Positions 63,801 through 64,000 of a DNA stretch of 64,000 bases are shown piece after piece. The stretch's first letter is position 1; every line of letters begins with the position of its first letter. The stretch lies in the NCBI GenBank assembly GCA_002840975.1, contig PHDN01000004.1:110575-174574 (forward strand), read 5' to 3'. Made by a program: the position numbers and the translations under genes. The DNA comes from Bacteroidetes bacterium HGW-Bacteroidetes-16 (lineage in GTDB: Bacteria; Bacteroidota; Bacteroidia; Bacteroidales; F082). The notes under the pieces were generated by a model. The model saw nothing but the letters and a program-made list of their open reading frames with translations, did no database searches and was not told the origin of the DNA.

Positions 63801-64000
63801 TTAATGAAAAACACATAAAATAAAATTTTTAGAATGGAAATTCGGACAACTTGATTTTGAATATTTTGCTAATAGTTTATTGGATATTTCAGGGTAAGTC
63901 AACAAATTCTGAATGTACTTCTTGCTTTTCATTCTTTTAATATGATGTTCTACTCGCTGTGCTTGTTCTATTGAATGACACTTAATGTTGAAAGTCAATA
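63801..64000 (-). CDS. C-terminal part of a GIY-YIG nuclease, cut by the window edge
   Basis: The reading frame is open to the right edge. Its sequence (HSIEQAQRVEHHIKRMKSKK, then YIQNLLTYPEISNKLLAKYS) matches the C-terminal part of short GIY-YIG endonucleases of the UvrC-like/YhbQ group, with EHHIKRMKSKKYI as the conserved helix. The catalytic GIY...YIG segment would lie beyond the window. It lies 156 bases from the next gene. Confidence 0.75.
   Translation of the reverse strand, partial: LTFNIKCHSIEQAQRVEHHIKRMKSKKYIQNLLTYPEISNKLLAKYSKSSCPNFHSKNFILCVFH

Overview
The window looks like a chromosomal segment of a Bacteroidota bacterium, probably of the Bacteroidales/Marinilabiliales type. The evidence is three proteins or fragments with type IX secretion (T9SS) C-terminal sorting domains, two gingipain-like C25 proteases, an outer-membrane beta-barrel TonB-dependent receptor, DUF4249, DUF4382 and DUF3109 proteins, many 'SCKK/GCKKD'-type lipoproteins, and -7 promoter boxes of the Bacteroidota TAnnTTTG form. 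The genus cannot be named from the sequence alone. Most of the window is ordinary core genome. No prophage, CRISPR array, transposase gene or integrase was seen.

Layout. 0-3.2 kb: the tail of an unknown gene, an ArsC/Spx-family reductase, fumarase C, and a MazEF-like toxin-antitoxin pair with a palindromic operator. 3.2-11.7 kb (minus strand): a SAM-I riboswitch, metH, metF, rbfA, a methyltransferase and an LtaS/sulfatase-like membrane enzyme. Hairpin-forming intergenic repeats lie between several of these genes. 11.8-18.4 kb (minus): a GT39 glycosyltransferase, a broken T9SS gene fragment, a small secreted protein, then asnS-rpoN-PAP2-csaA read from right to left. 18.5-29 kb (plus): a DUF922-like metalloprotease, a lipoprotein, two tandem C25 proteases, a LolC/E-type permease and ferritin. 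29-40.5 kb: an unknown secreted protein, lipoproteins, DUF3109, ornithine carbamoyltransferase, a zinc-ribbon protein with glyS, a MacB/FtsX permease and DUF4249.

40.5-47.3 kb holds the most system-like locus. It has a hybrid histidine kinase with receiver and HPt domains, an NtrC-family sigma-54 activator, a sigma-54-like promoter, a membrane-anchored coiled-coil protein and a DUF4382 lipoprotein. A TA-flanked MITE-like element sits between kinase and regulator, and a tandem palindrome lies before the output genes. A tRNA-Pro(CGG) follows. 47.3-58.9 kb: DUF1289, a TonB receptor, a methyltransferase, a second glycosyltransferase, a T9SS protein, ROK kinase with polA, and PIN-PhoH. 58.9-64 kb: a probable envelope-stress group (DUF4382 lipoprotein, coiled-coil lipoprotein, CsbD) with a palindrome-rich control region, two probable outer-membrane proteins, an EreA/ChaN-like secreted protein and the tail of a GIY-YIG nuclease cut by the right edge.

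How the genes work together. MetH and MetF make methionine under SAM feedback. RpoN in the window supplies the sigma factor needed by the NtrC-type regulator 27 kb away. The tandem proteases and the T9SS-tagged proteins would leave the cell through a T9SS encoded elsewhere.
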